Below are positions 14,181 through 26,229 of a stretch of DNA of 64,000 nucleotides, one piece after another (positions within the stretch are counted from its first letter, which is position 1; every line of letters begins with the position of its first letter). Source of the DNA: Apricaphanius iberus (Eukaryota; Chordata; Actinopteri; Cyprinodontiformes; Aphaniidae); NCBI GenBank assembly GCA_028564705.1, contig JAPXFQ010001662.1, positions 5,144,001 to 5,208,000 of the forward strand. Direction: 5' to 3'. Below the pieces are notes generated by a model. The model had not been told where the DNA came from, made no database searches, and saw only the letters and a program-made list of their open reading frames with translations. The position numbers and the translations under genes are program-made.

Positions 14181-14894
14181 TAACAGTCACAGTGTTGTAT
14201 TGAAACTTCTCAACCAGAGAAAACATGAGTATCTTAGTTTGGCTAGAAGAAAGTATTTTCAACAACCTTGAAATAATTAATTACATCGTTAGCAGGACTC
14301 TGACCTGAAGGTTGAGGAATTTTTCAGCTGTTTGAATCAGGTGTGTTGGACTAAAATCTGCAGGACAATAACCCAAGATGATTTAAGTGGGAGTTAATCA
14401 CCCCTTCCATAGAAAATCTAAAATGTATTTTTCCAGGAGAGAAACCAAATCCAAAACAGATGACATAAAGGCTGTTATTGAAAGTTGCTTACTCACTCCC
14501 TCAAATACTGGTGGAGGACAAAACTACAGCCAATATTACAAATTCCAGCTGTCCAAGAAAGTTCATCCTAAAAGCAGACTATAATCTGCTGAAACAAGTG
14601 TCCAAAAACCTAAAGTGTATTCGTACGATCGTCAATTAGAATGTGCACGCCTCTACAAGCAGAAAGACACAGCATTTGTCTAACTTTTATGGTAGATGTC
14701 ATAGGAGGAAATATTTGTCCTCCAAGGAAAAGAAGAAGATAGAAGTTTCCAGAGAGAATACAGACAAAGATCAAGAGTGCTTGAATAACATTCTTTGAAG
14801 TCATAAAGTTGAAATCCTTCTGACAACAGAAGAGATGGCATATTTAGTATAAACCAAATAAAACATCTGAAGTAAAGAACCTAAAACTGAAGCA
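14181..14894. other. osbpl10 intron, little recognised
   Basis: A short stretch at 14320-14375 (AATCAGGTGTGTTGGACTA) resembles the inner part of the fish MITE seen at 593 and 25899, too weakly to annotate separately. Confidence 0.35.
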
Positions 14895-15310
14895 CAGAGC
14901 TGAAGTGTCATGGTTTGGGGCAGCTTTGACCCACCATGAATTATGTGTTTTATAAGGGTTTCTATGAGAAAAATGGGAGATAATCTCTACATTGCAAATT
15001 AGCCTTGGCTATAAATGTTGCAGTGTGTTACAGGTTTAATGTACATACTTGTCCCTATCAAATAAAAAATAAATAAAGTTGAAGCAGTTCTGGACGATGC
15101 AACAACCCTAAACAGACCAGTGAACCAGCCAATGACTGGCTGAGAATCAAGAAATTTAAAGTTCCAAAAATGAGACAAAGCCTGTATCTGGATCTCATTA
15201 AGATGCTGTGGCTGTCTTAAAAGATGCTTAACATAAAGGAAACCCCCCCAGACTTCTCACAGCTCGAAGTTAAGATGGGGACAAACATTCTGCAGAATGA
15301 TGTCAGGGAC
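14895..15310 (+). mobile_element. old Tc1-like transposase relic
   Basis: GAAGTGTCATGGTTTGGGGC matches the GGSVMVWG motif. After a gap, GATGCAACAACCCTAAACA is a worn second-Asp (QQDNDPKH) box. It is followed by a W-L-R-I-K-K-F-K-V segment, a degraded [14 protein letters not shown] box (15172-15230) and a TCACAGCTCGAAGT helix ending GACTGGTAGATGGCT. The order is that of a Tc1 C-terminal half on the plus strand. Stops and indels are frequent and the TIRs were not identified. Confidence 0.6.
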
Positions 15311-17772
15311 TGGTAGATGGCTCACAGAGGTAATCTCAATTCTCAATCAAAGGGGATAAAACTAGGATGTCCTGACCCTTTTCTCAATTTCATTTTTTTT
15401 TTATCTTTTGATCAGTGAAATAAGGTTCAATTTGGGTGTTTAAGCACCATTAAGTCACTTTCTCTTACATATGTTAAAAAGTTAAATTAAACGTCAAATT
15501 TTACATTTTTATTTTATGACAGAATATTTTACCACATTTAGCCAGTTTTGCACTAGCATTAAAAGAACAATAAGATGTTGGTTGATATATCCTACAAGTA
15601 TTTTGATCCTGTAAGCATGCATCAGTAACTGAAAATGATAGTCCACCTGAAACTACAAAATAGCAGTCTTAATATTTTAAGCTGTACCATGACTACTGTC
15701 AACAACAACATGTGGTAAATTACAGATATCCCATGCTGTCATAACCAAAAACATTATTTCAGTTCCAACTACAACCAATGACAAGCTGATTTTAATTTAA
15801 GTACATGAAATGATTTGGCATAAGCAACAAATCTAGTTATTATCCAGCCAAACAGATAACTAAAAGGCTGCATAAGGTCATTCACTTGCAGAAAGCGAAT
15901 TCTATTTAAAAAAACATGTTTACCATTCACTTTTGACTTTTCTTCCGGACTGTCTCTCCATGTCCATTTAGGGTGAGCTAAAATTCACCAACTGGTTTTT
16001 CAAGCAGCTAATCAGCTTTATAAAGCACAGCTGTGCTCCCAGCCTGGTTTTGCAGCAGCACCATTTACAACCACACAGCTCAGGATATGACTGTAGGCCC
16101 TCTGACCAGAAAACACAAACAGAAGGTCCTCTTGAAAATGTCAGAGTGGGGATTTTGAGCAGATGTAAACAAAACAAATAATAATGAATAGGTTGTATTT
16201 AGCCCACTCAGTTTCAGGCCCCTAAACAGAAAACACCATCAGGCTCCACACAGCTCTGACCACGTGTTTCACTTTATTCACAGTGTAACACCTAGAACTT
16301 CTGAACTTTGGTATCAAGTTCTGAATTCAGGTAAGAGGGTTTAAGAAACCGGGAAACAAAAGACAGCATGCTGAGTTGAAGAGCTGCAGCTTCTGACAGG
16401 AAAGTGGGACTTAAAGAAATGCATAACCTCTTCTAGGATTACATGCGAGTTGGTAGACCCCAACAGGGCAGACCAGAAGACAGCCATGCCATCCATTAAC
16501 ATGAGTTACTTTATACTTTATTTAGTATGGGAGTCTCTTAAGGCACTATGAGATCTCTTTGGTATATTAACCTTAAGAAAAAAAATACCACTTATGTTTT
16601 TATATACAAAAAAATGCTAAATAAAATGTGGACAGCGCAGATAGAATTGTTACAGTTGAAGGAAAAGGACCTTATTTGTTTCCAAAGAAGAATCTGAAAG
16701 CGTGGCATTCAGTTGCTCCCCTTTATTCTCATGCCCAAACAAAAAAACTGTGCAGCCAGTTCCTTCAGAGATAATCTAATTAACAAATAGAGACCAAGTA
16801 TGTGTAATTAAGGCCTCAGAGGTTCCCTAGAAAACATTAGTGAACACCTTTCAGCAGGAGAACAATGCTGGAGATACATCCAGAGCGCTAGTGTAGTGGT
16901 TTATATAAAATAATTTTAATTAATTAGAATAATCAATTCCAAGTTTGGCCCTAAATCAAATTAATTGTAGATGAGGTTTGAAAGTAGATGTTTACAATGT
17001 GTACAATTTCTCCATCCATTCTAAAAGAGTTTTAGCTTTTCTGCAAAGAGGAACAGGCAGATATTTCATGCAAAACAGATTGTCAGATTTGCTGCTGTAA
17101 TTGTGGCAAAATTCCACAATGTAATGTAGCAGAGGGGATGATTACAAATGCATGCCACACATTTTTGACTTTAATAGGAAAACATGTAAAAAATGTTCTC
17201 TACTTTACAATGATCCCCTTCTTGAACTGACAAACCATAAAAAACCAGACCGTTTTTCTTTCGCTGTTTTTTACTAACACTCAAAGAGCAAATAAACCAA
17301 TTCTCTTTTTCTTGCAATAAATAAATCCTGCCACCGATTGTCTGCCAAGCAGGTCTGTTATCACAGAGTTAGCAGAGTCTCCACAGTGGCTGCCTCATCA
17401 GCGGAGTATTTGTGATAACAATCTTAGTGGCATTGCAGCTCAGGGAAGGATTAGCCCACAGTGGCAAATACAGCTAAAACAGCTGCAGCCGTGGAAATGT
17501 CCCACAGTCACAGAACAGGAATAAAACAGAAACCGGTCTCTGCTTAGCTCCCCAGTCCATCCATTTTCCCTTGCTTATTTAATTTTCTTTCTTCTTTTGA
17601 TTATTTTTATCAAAAATAATTTCACTTCACTGTTCCAGCTGTGCTGCAGATTGATATGCTGAAGAGGTATTTGCAGAACAAGAAAGCCACCGTAAGGCAG
17701 TGTGGTGAGTCTAGAGTGTTTATTGTTAAGTCGGCATGTGATGAAAAAGAAAGCTAGCATTTTAGGACTCAC
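15311..17772. other. osbpl10 intron, no feature recognised
   Basis: Mostly AT-rich, apparently single-copy sequence. The 3' part (17340-17560) is somewhat richer in GC without coding evidence. Confidence 0.4.
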
Positions 17773-17835
17773 ATCTTGTCCTCCTCCTGCTCGGTCAACA
17801 CTCAGGTGTTCATCTGAGCTTTTCAGCTTCCTTAC
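17773..17835 (-). CDS. osbpl10: candidate 63-bp cassette or recursive-splicing exon of osbpl10
   Basis: On the minus strand a strong polypyrimidine tract, ttttttttcttttag, is followed by 63 bases and a strong donor, GAT|gtgagt. The 21 codons (V-R-K-L-K-S-S-D-E-H-L-S-V-D-R and so on to Q-D) are open, phase 0 at both ends. They fit in frame between exon 3 (ends phase 0) and the linker exon (starts phase 0). The first exon bases are GTAAGG, so AG|GTAAGG is at once an acceptor and a good donor. It may be an included cassette exon, or an RS-exon used only as a recursive splicing intermediate. I do not recognise the peptide from mammalian ORP10, where exon 3 appears to join the linker exon directly. 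A Tc1 element (18128-19694) lies 292 bp upstream in the same intron. Confidence 0.45.
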
Positions 17836-18127
17836 CTAAAAGAAAAAAAATACATATATAAAGAAAACTGTAAATTACAGCTTATGAACAAAATTGCAAC
17901 AATATTGCCAACATAATTTTTACTTTCTAACAAACTTTGATGCATTTAATTATTTTTGGATGATTGACCAACACAATGGCATGCATTCTTGAGACGTGGA
18001 GGGAAAATAATACACAAGATTTCTGAAAAGTAAAAATCTGATAAGTGTAGCAAGCAGTTGCATTTGGTTCCCCACTGTGTAGAACTACTATTCTATATAA
18101 TATGAAGCACCACTTCATAAAAATATA

Positions 18128-19694
18128 CAGACGTGGACGAAATTGTTGGTACCCGTCATTAAATAAAAGAAAAACTCATAATGGTCACAGAAATAACTTT
18201 AATCTGACAAAAGTAATAATAAATAAAAATTATATAAATGTTGACCAATGAAAGTCAGACATTGCTTTTCATCCATGCTTCAACAGAATTATTTAAAAAA
18301 TAAATGCATGAAACAGGCCTGGACAAAAATGATGGTACCCCTAGAAAAGAATGAAAATAATGTGACCAAAGGGACATGTTAATCCAAGGTATGTCCACTA
18401 ATCAGCATCCTAGGTGTCTACAATCCTGTAATCACTCAGTGGGCCTATATATAGGACTCCAGGTAGTCACTGTGTTGTTTGGTGACGTGGTGTGTACCAC
18501 ACTCAATATAAACCAGAGGAAGCAAAGGAAAGAGTTGTCTCAGGAGATGAGAAAGAAAATCATAGACAAGCATGTTAACTGTAAAGGCTATAAGACCATC
18601 TCCAAGCAGCTAGATGTTTCTGTGACTACAGCTGCACATGTCATTCAGTAATGTACGATCCATGGGCTGTAGCCAACCTCCCTGGACGTGTCTGCAGGAG
18701 GAAAATTGATGACAGATGAAAGAGACGGATAATCCAAATGGTAACAAAAGAGCCTAGAAAGACTTCAAAATAGATCCAAGCTGAACTTTATGCTCAAGGA
18801 ACATCAGTGTCAGATCGGAACATCCTTCGCTGTTTGAGCCAGAGGACAAATCATTAAAAAAAATAGACTGGAGTATGCCAAACTACATGCTGACGAGCCA
18901 CAAAGCTTCTGGGAGAATGTCCTGTGGACAGATGAGACAAAAATTTAACTTTTTGCCAAGGCACATCAGCTCTATGTTCACATACCGGAAAAATTAAGCA
19001 TATCTAGAAAAGAACACGGTCCCTACTGTGAAACATGGGGGAGGGTCGGTTATTTTCTGGGGCTGATTTGCTGCATCTGACACAGTGTGTCTTGAATCTG
19101 TGCAGGGTACAATGAAATCTCAATACTATCAGGGGATTCTAGAGAGACGTGCTGGCCAGTGTCAGAAAGCATGGTCTCAGTCGCAGGTCTTACAACAGGA
19201 AAATGACCCAAAACACACAGCTAAACCACCCAAGAAGGGCTAAGAGGAAAACACTGGCCTTCTATGAGCCCTGATCTCAATCCTATTGAGCATCTTTGGA
19301 AGGAGCTCAAACGTGCTGTCTGGGAAAGGCGCCCTTCAAACCGGAAACAACTAGAACAGTTTGCTCATGAGGAGTGGGCCAAAATACCTGCTGAGAGGTG
19401 CAGAAGTCTCATTGACAGTTAAAGGAATCATTTGATTGCAGTGATTGCCTCAAAAGGTTGTGCAACCAAATATTAAGTTGTGGGTACCATCATTTTTGTC
19501 CAGGCCTGTTTCATGCATTTATTTTTTAAATAATTCCGTTGAAGCATGGATGAAAAGCAATGTCTGACTTTCATTGGTCAACATTTATATAATTTTTATT
19601 TATTATTACTTTTGTCAGATTAAAGTTATTTCTGTGACCATTATGAGTTTTTCTTTGATTTAATGAAGGGTACCAACAATTTTGTCCACGTCTG
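18128..19694 (+). mobile_element. Tc1-like transposon, second family, both ends present (1567 bp)
   Basis: Flanked by TA (18126-18127 and 19695-19696). Terminal inverted repeats of about 215 bp start CAGACGTGGACGAAATTGTT. Each arm has an outer GTTGGTACCC site and an inner GATGGTACCC site (18318-18343 and mirrored at 19481-19506), again the IR/DR design. It lies in the osbpl10 intron between exon 3 and the candidate exon, so it post-dates the gene structure. The TIRs are much better preserved than the coding region. Confidence 0.9.
18520..19435 (+). pseudogene. degenerate Tc1 transposase of the second Tc1
   Basis: The N-terminal HTH is readable (EMRKKIIDKHVNCKGYKTIS at 18550-18605), then several stops and shifts follow. 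The first-Asp box reads LWTDETKI followed by TAA (18946-18948) and LFAK. Later KHGGGS, a QQENDPKHTA box in which the second catalytic Asp reads Glu, and a worn [18 protein letters not shown] segment are recognisable at 19030-19330. The many independent breaks exclude any product. Confidence 0.85.
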
Positions 19695-19696
19695 TA

Positions 19697-20605
19697 TATG
19701 CTGAAATAATGATCTATGAAGTCTTATATGTGAAAAAGCAGTTAAAACCCAACTATTGGTATAATGAATTTAACATGAAGTCACAAATTACAATATCTCC
19801 ACTGGTATTTGTGACCTCCAAGTTTTTTAGATTAGAAGGCCTTCACACCATCACCCTAATCTTTGGCTTCCTCCCCAAGCTCTCCATTAAATCTAAACCG
19901 GAACCGTGGGCCCTTCAAAAAGTTACAATTTCTTTCAGATGGTAAAGTTCAAAGATAACCTTAAACCAATATCTGACAGGGGTATGAATAATTTGGGGGT
20001 TAACTGGACAACCAAATTTCAAGGCTGTTGCTTTTTGTTTTTCCTTCATTTAGCATTAAAATAAAAACATACACCCTAGACTGGTTCAGTTAGATCATTT
20101 AAATAATTGTGTAAATACTTTAAATCTTTTGCATTTCCATTTTAGGTTATCATAACTATATCTCTAAGCAGCATACTTTACTATTTTACAATATTTTTTG
20201 TCTTACTGTTATTTCCCTGTTTTTTATTTAATCATATTTCTAATTTTCTTGTGTGTTTATTTAAGTGCTTTAGGTTCATTATCCATATGTTTAAGAAAAC
20301 TAAACTAAGAGTAACTCTGGAGAATGTTGAAAGTCCAAATGTATCTTTTTCTTAAAGCTAGTATTCTCTAAGTGTTCCCATTATGTTTGGACATAATAGG
20401 AGACTAACAGAATGTATTTGTATTTGTAACAGGGAAACAGTCATATTTAAAAACAGACAGAAAGAGATCAAAATCGCACAGATAAATGTCATGACTTCTC
20501 CCTTTTTTCTTCCTGATGAACAAAAGCTCAGAGCTCCAACCAACCAGTATCATGCTAATAACCCTCTGTGTACTGTACTGTGAAGAGTGTAGTGTGTGTT
20601 TTTAC
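19697..20605. other. osbpl10 intron, no feature recognised
   Basis: AT-rich sequence between the second Tc1 and exon 3; the small overlapping frames on both strands are not supported. Confidence 0.4.
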
Positions 20606-20685
20606 CTTGGCACTGCTATCAGAGTGGCGTCTGGCACAAGCTTGAAGCTGATTGATCCAGAACTGCTGCTCCTTAGCGTCAGACG
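20606..20685 (-). CDS. osbpl10: osbpl10 exon 3: C-terminal helix of the PH domain
   Basis: An 80-bp exon, too short for a simple ORF search, found by homology and splice signals. Acceptor tgcattttgcag|CG, donor GCCAAG|gtaaaa. The exon 2 phase-1 base G plus CG gives Ala, followed by SDAKEQQFWINQLQACARR and HSDSSAK. DAKE..FW..QL..CA is the amphipathic last helix of the ORP PH domain, with its invariant Trp. The exon ends in phase 0. The preceding intron (20686-30517, 9.8 kb) contains a Rex3-like LINE, one Tc1 with both ends and several Tc1 relics. Confidence 0.9.
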
Positions 20686-21032
20686 CTGCAAAATGCACAG
20701 AAAGACAAAATTACTCCGACTCATCCTGAACCCTAGAGACATTAGGAATCCTTTATTAACCCTTATGTGAGTTCACATCGAGGTTAGTGTTCCGCAGTAA
20801 GAAAGTCATCTTCCTTAAGATGGCTACCACTCTGTTTTTACTGCTGTACTCTGGTTTCAGTTGCAATGGTTTAACTTTTCAATTGAATTGAGCCATAAAC
20901 GGCAGTAGAAGGAGCTAAATTCTTCCACTGACATGGTAGTTATTCTAAATTAGAACCTGGGAGGAAATATATGTACCTAAAGAAGGAATAGAAAAAAGAT
21001 CCTTCTATCCTTAGGTTTGTTGACCACTTAAC

Positions 21033-22235
21033 CAGCCATCCATCCATTATCCTCCGCTTACCCGGGTTGGATCACTGGGGCAGCAGCTTAGGCAGAGAGA
21101 CCCAGACTTCCCTCTCCTCCCCTACTTGAACCAGCTCCTCGGAAGGAATCCAAAGGGGTTCCCAGGCCAGCAGAGAGACATAATCCCTCCAGCGAGTCCT
21201 GGGTCTTACCCTGGGACTCCTCCTGGTCGGTGGTGCCCGGAACACCTCACCAGATGTGAAGGAGCGGTGGCTGCACTCTGAACCCCCTCCGGAAGACTAA
21301 GCTTCTTACCCTATCTCTAAGGGAGAGCCCAGCCACCCAATGGAAGAAACTAATTTCAGTCGCTTTCATCCGTGATTTTGTTCGTTTGGTCATCAACCAG
21401 AGTTTGTGACCATAGATGAGGGTAGGAACATAGATTGACCGGTAAATCGAAAGCTTTGCCTTTCGACTCAGCTCTCTCTTCACCATGAAAGAGCGGTACA
21501 GCGCCTGAGTAACTGCAGACACCCTCCCAATCCACCTGTCCATCTCCCGCTCAATTTTTCCCCTCATTCATGAACAAGATCCTCAGATATGTGAACTCCT
21601 CCAATCGAGGAAGGACCTCATCCCGGACCCTGAGAAGGCAAGCTGTAGATCGCGCTCCGATGAAGACAGCAGGACCACATCATCAGCAAAAAGCAGAGAC
21701 CCGATCCTGAGGCCACCAAAACGGATCCCCTCAACACCACGGCTGTGCCAAGAAATCATGTCCATAAATGTTATGAACAGGATCGGTGACAAAGGGCAAC
21801 CTTGGTGGACTCCAACGCTCACTGGAAACGAGTCTAACTTACTGTTGGTAATGCGCACCAAGCTTTGACACCGGTCGTAAAGGGACCTGACAGCCTGTAT
21901 TAATGGACCTGGTACCCCAAGCTACTGGAGTACCCCCCACAGGACACCACAAGGGAATACCTTCTCCAAGTCCACAAAACACATGTAGACCACCTGGGCG
22001 AACTCCCACGCACCCTTGAGGACCCTGCTGAGGGTGTAAAGCTGGTCCAGTGTTCCACGGCCAGAACAAAAGCCTCATTGTTCCTTCTGAATCCGAAGTT
22101 CAACTAACCGTCGGACCGACATCCGCATAACCAGTGAAAAGACCGTACCATGGAAGATCAGAGGTGTGATTCCCCTGTATTTGGAACACACTCTGTGGTC
22201 GCCCTTTTTTAAATAGGGATCTATGACTCTGTCAG
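21033..22235 (-). mobile_element. 5'-truncated Rex3-like (RTE clade) LINE
   Basis: Non-LTR retrotransposon fragment on the minus strand, the same strand as osbpl10. It retains the reverse transcriptase core: a worn LEGxQxGFRRN-type segment at 22075-22100, HQGCPLSP (near 21810), FADDVVLL catalytic box (near 21690) and the RELSRKAKLSIYRSIYVPTL region (near 21460). Frameshifts and deletions interrupt it (for example a stop at 21583-21585 and a deleted linker after the FADD box). The 3' end carries a TGGA/GGAT short tandem tail at 21033-21045, as RTE elements do. Upstream RT and endonuclease domains are absent. The Rex3 name is inferred from the segment around HQGCPLSP, a widely used Rex3 marker. 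Confidence 0.8.
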
Positions 22236-23300
22236 TATCACCTTACCCCTTATGCTTGTGCAGAACAGAAGAGTCATGATGTTAAAAAAATACACTCCCT
22301 TACATAAATTCCGGTTTAAAGAAAATAATCTTATCAGTACAAAACTTTTCAAACCTGGACTCAAAATGACTGTTCAGGTTTAATAAAAGCAACTGAACTT
22401 GATGCATGTTCAATATTTATATTAAAAAGGCTGCTTCTCTGTAAAAGAAGTAATTTTGCAGCAGTCAGTCACTTTGGGTGCCGACTTTAAAATATCAACA
22501 GCCTCTGAGTGAAGAGGCATCTCTGCAAAAAAGAAAGAAATGAGACAAGTGCAGCAGAAAATATGTTTTTCTCCCACTGAGAGTGGCCGCTCCCCTCTGC
22601 ATGAGAGCAGCTTTCAAAAAGAAGCACCTGCTCTGAGCCATCTTTCTGCAATAATATCCAGTAACAATCTTCTGAGCTTTTGTCTTGTTGTCATCATCCA
22701 GTGGCATCTCTCATCCTGAAGGCAACATTTACCCGCCAAATTTTAACCGGGAAAACTTCTGTCTGTGAGGTGCACAAGCTCGGCTGTAATTAGAAATAAT
22801 TAGTCAGCTATAGAGAGAAGAGCAGCCTCCGGATGCATCTATGGTAATGTGCACCTGTTCATTAGGCGACATACAGCACCATGTAGAACCCCTGAATCAT
22901 CCTCATTTCATTATATTATGCTTAGGCTGAGATCCACTTTTCCCGCCCTAGAACACCACTAAATGCATTTTGTTAAAAGCAATGAAACATCTCAGATCTT
23001 CAGTGATGGTAAAAAAAAAGTACATCCTCTTTCAAAAGAGTTTATCTTTCAAAAAATGAAAAAAAAATCTAATATTGGCATGTTCTACAATGATTAAAGA
23101 TACATTGCAAACAGTTGTTCAATCATTTAAAAGAAGCAAAGCTAAAATGGAAAAATAGTCAGTAAATTTACATACACATCTAAATTACCCTTTTAGCAGA
23201 AAATCGGACTGACTTTGCTAACCAACACTACTTGATCAGAGCATAAGGAGATGTGAATAAGTCTGCACAAGGTTTGGAAGTTTGCTGCTCTGCAGCATAC
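22236..23300. other. osbpl10 intron, no feature recognised
   Basis: AT-rich; the ORF at 22495-22707 (minus) has no domain. Nothing repeat-like was recognised. Confidence 0.4.
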
Positions 23301-23303
23301 ATA

Positions 23304-24924
23304 CACTCAACAAAAATATAAACGCAACACCTTTGTTTCTGCTCCCATTTTTCATGAGATGGACTTAAATATCTAAAATTTATTCCAGATACATAATATT
23401 ACCATTTCTCTCAAACATTGTTCACAAATCAGTCTAAATGTGTGATAGTGAGTACTTCTGCTTTGCTGAGATAATCCATCCCACCTCACAGGTGTGCCAC
23501 ATCAAGATGCTGATCTGACATCATGATTAGTGCACAGGTGTACCTTATACTGCCCACAATAAAAGGCCACCGTGGAATGCGCAGTTTTGTCTCACAGCAA
23601 AATGCCACAGATGCCACAAGCATTGAGGGATTGTGCAATTGGCATGCTGACAGCAGGAATGTCAACCAGATTTGTTGCTCGGGCATTGAATGTTCATTTC
23701 TATAACATAAGCCGTCTCCAAGGGCGTTTCAGAGAATATGGCAGTACATCCAACTGGCCTCACAACCGCAGACCACGTGTAACCACACGAGCCCAGGACC
23801 TCCACATCCAACAGGTTCCCCTCCAAGATCGTCTGAGACCAGCCACTCAGACAGCTGCTGAAACAATTGGTTTGCATAACAAAACAATTTCTGCACAAAC
23901 TGTCAGAAACCGTCTCAGGGAAGCTAAACTGAATGCTCGTTGTCTTCATCGGGGTATTGACCTGACCAGCTCGTCACCGTAACAGACTTGAGTGGGCAAA
24001 TGCTCACATTCGATGGTGTCTGGCACGTTTGAGAGGTGTTCTCTTCACCGATTAATCTCGGTTTACATTGTTATAGGCAGATGGCAGACAGCGTGTGTGG
24101 CGTCGTGTGTGTGAGCGCTTTGCTGATGTCAATGTTGTCGATCGAGTGGGCCATGGTGGTGGTGGCGTTATGGTATGGGCAGGCATCTGTTATGGACAAA
24201 GGTGCATTTTATTGATGGCATTTTGAATGCACAGAGATACTGTGATGAGATTCTGAGGCCCATTGTTGTGCCATACATCCATGAACATCACCTCATGTTT
24301 CAGCAACATAATGCACAGCCCCATGTTGCAAGGATCTGTACACAATTCTTGGAAGCTGAAAATGTCCCAGTTCTTGCATGGCCAGCATACTCACCGGACA
24401 TGTAACCCATTTAGCATGTTTGGGATGTGCTTGACCGGCGTATACGACAGCGTGTACCAGTTCCCACTAATATCCAACAACTTCGCACAGCCAATGAAAA
24501 GGAGTGGACCAACATTCCACAGGCCACAATTGACAATCTGATAAACTCTATGCGAAGAAGATGTGTTGCACTGCATGAGGCAAATGGTGGTCGCACCAGA
24601 TACTGACCGGTTCTGAGTCCCCAGACCCCAATGAAACAAAAAACTGCACATTCCAGGGTGGCCTTTTATTGTGGGCAGTATAAGGTACACCTGTGCACTA
24701 ATCATGATGTCAGCTCAGCATCTTGATGTGGCACACCTGTGAGGTGGGATGGATTATCTCAGCAAAGCAGAAGTGCTCACTATCACACATTTAGACTGAT
24801 TTGTGAACAATGTTTGAGAGTAATGGTAATATTGTGTATCTGGAATGAATTTTAGATCTTTAAGTCCATCTCATGAAAAATGGGAGCAGAAACAAAGGTG
24901 TTGCATTTATATTTTTGTTGGTTG
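23304..24924 (+). mobile_element. Tc1-like transposon, third family, long TIRs (1621 bp)
   Basis: Flanked by TA (23302-23303 and 24925-24926). The arms of about 285 bp (23304-23592 and 24637-24924) begin CACTCAACAAAAATATAAAC on the left and its near-complement on the right. They include shared words such as CACAGGTGTGCCACATCAAG and ACTGCCCACAATAAAAGG. The TIR reaches close to the start of the transposase, so the first codons lie beside the repeat. This terminus type is very common in fish. Arm divergence is moderate. Confidence 0.92.
23602..24605 (+). pseudogene. degenerate transposase of the third Tc1
   Basis: Starts ATG 23602 (MPQMPQALRDCAIGML). An N-terminal HTH region is readable to about codon 126, including RFREYGST, RRPRVTT and ISAQTVRNRLRE. 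A frame break follows at 23975. In the next frame the first-Asp box reads FTD then TAA (24053-24055) and SRF; MVWAGI is seen at 24172. The second-Asp box reads QQHNAQPH, and PAYSPDM then a stop marks the region of the catalytic Glu. The C-terminus (RRCVALHEANGGRTRY, stop) ends at 24605. Several shifts and stops make it non-functional. Confidence 0.85.
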
Positions 24925-25149
24925 TAAATTTGATAAAACAATGTAAATGTGACAAGACATCTGGAACTCCCCTTATGGAAGCAACTGATAAGGCAGGGAG
25001 TAATATGCCAATGAATGCACAAGCAACTCCAGGAAAGGCAATTACAGAGAAGCCTGTTAGGTTTAAAAGAACAAGATATTCAGAAAACAATTTTGAGTTT
25101 ATAGTAAGGAGGAAAAATATATGGCAGCATCACTTGGTTCTGCAAAACA

Positions 25150-25800
25150 TCTGAAATAATGCTTATGTGACAGATAAGACTAAAGACAAAATGTCTGGCA
25201 TCATTTCAAAGTACCATGTTTGGAAAGAACTAAAAACACCAAATGAACACAAACAGCTTTTGCACATTGTAAAGCATGGAGCTGTAGGTATAATAAATTG
25301 GGCTTGTTTTGCAGTCACAGGACCTGGGAGACTTTGCAGCTGTTAAGTCAACATTTAAATCCCCTGTATAAAAAAGTAATCCGTAGTCAAATATGGGACT
25401 GTCTGCAAGCTGAAGTTTTATCCAACTGAGTCAAGGACTGAAAAAATGTTTAACCATAAGTCGACCAAAAAACGAATTGGGAGATTGTTTTAAGTAATTT
25501 CTGCAATAGGTTGCTACAGAATCCACAGAATCATGAGCACCTTGTTTGACATGTTGACACAAACAACTAAATGCCAAGCATAGAGGTGGAAGTGTGATGA
25601 TCAGGGCTTCTTTTGTTGCTCCAGAAGTTGAGCACTTTGCAGTTATTCAATTAATAAAAACTCTGGTAGGCTAAATTGGTGTATGGTCAAATGGGATTTC
25701 TGTCTGACAGTTAAATCTTGGCATTAATTGCTCATCGACGGGGCATTGATCCAAAACACAATGGAAACTCTACAAGAGAATAAACATGTTGCAACTCATT
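25150..25800 (+). mobile_element. old Tc1-like transposase relic
   Basis: VTDKTKDKMSGIISKYHVWK (25170-25232) corresponds to the first-Asp box of Tc1. IVKHGAVGIINWACFAVTGP (25268-25327) corresponds to the [13 protein letters not shown] region. After a degraded gap, GATCCAAAACACAATGG (25749) is the DPKH box. The order and spacing fit a Tc1 middle region. No TIRs were found, so this is older than the three complete elements. Confidence 0.6.
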
Positions 25801-25898
25801 TTATTTCGTTTTTGAAGGTGTCTAGATTCCACTCGAGCATCTTAAGGTCAAACCTGAAATACACGCAGTTGGTCAAACCACGCCCTTACCCTACACTA

Positions 25899-26085
25899 GT
25901 GCTTTCCAACCCTGCTCATCAAGGCATATTGCCCTTCATGTTTTAGACATTTCCCTGCTTCAGCACATGCGATTTCAGTTGATGGCTGATTAACATGCTT
26001 TTGCTGAACTGTGATGTCATCTGCAGCAAATGTGTTAAAGCAGGGAAAATCTAAAACATGCATTGCAGTGTTCTGTTTCTGTTCT
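25899..26085 (+). repeat. palindromic fish MITE (hAT-like), copy 2, nearly complete
   Basis: The left arm GTGCTTTCCAACCCTGCTCA through TTGCCCTTCATGTTTTAGAC is mirrored by the right arm AAAGCAGGGAAAATCTAAAA ... CATGCATTGCAGTG. The spacer contains GCTTTTGCTGAACTGTGATG. Same family as 593-676 and 32350-32400. The right terminus seems lost. Confidence 0.6.
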
Positions 26086-26229
26086 GTGTTTTGTTAAATC
26101 ACTACAGTGTCGACTCCATCATGGTAGAGAACATGAGCTCAACAGGAAATGATCCACAAAGTAGTAATAATCCAAAGTAGGATCTTAAGGAATAAGCCTG
26201 TGAATATTCTCATTCATCCAGGTCATGGT

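Noticed and set aside
23662..24705. Minus-strand ORFs within the third Tc1 (23662-23949, 24391-24705)
   Set aside because: Antisense to the degenerate transposase. The 24391 and 23523 frames share their start only because both read into the two copies of the terminal inverted repeat.
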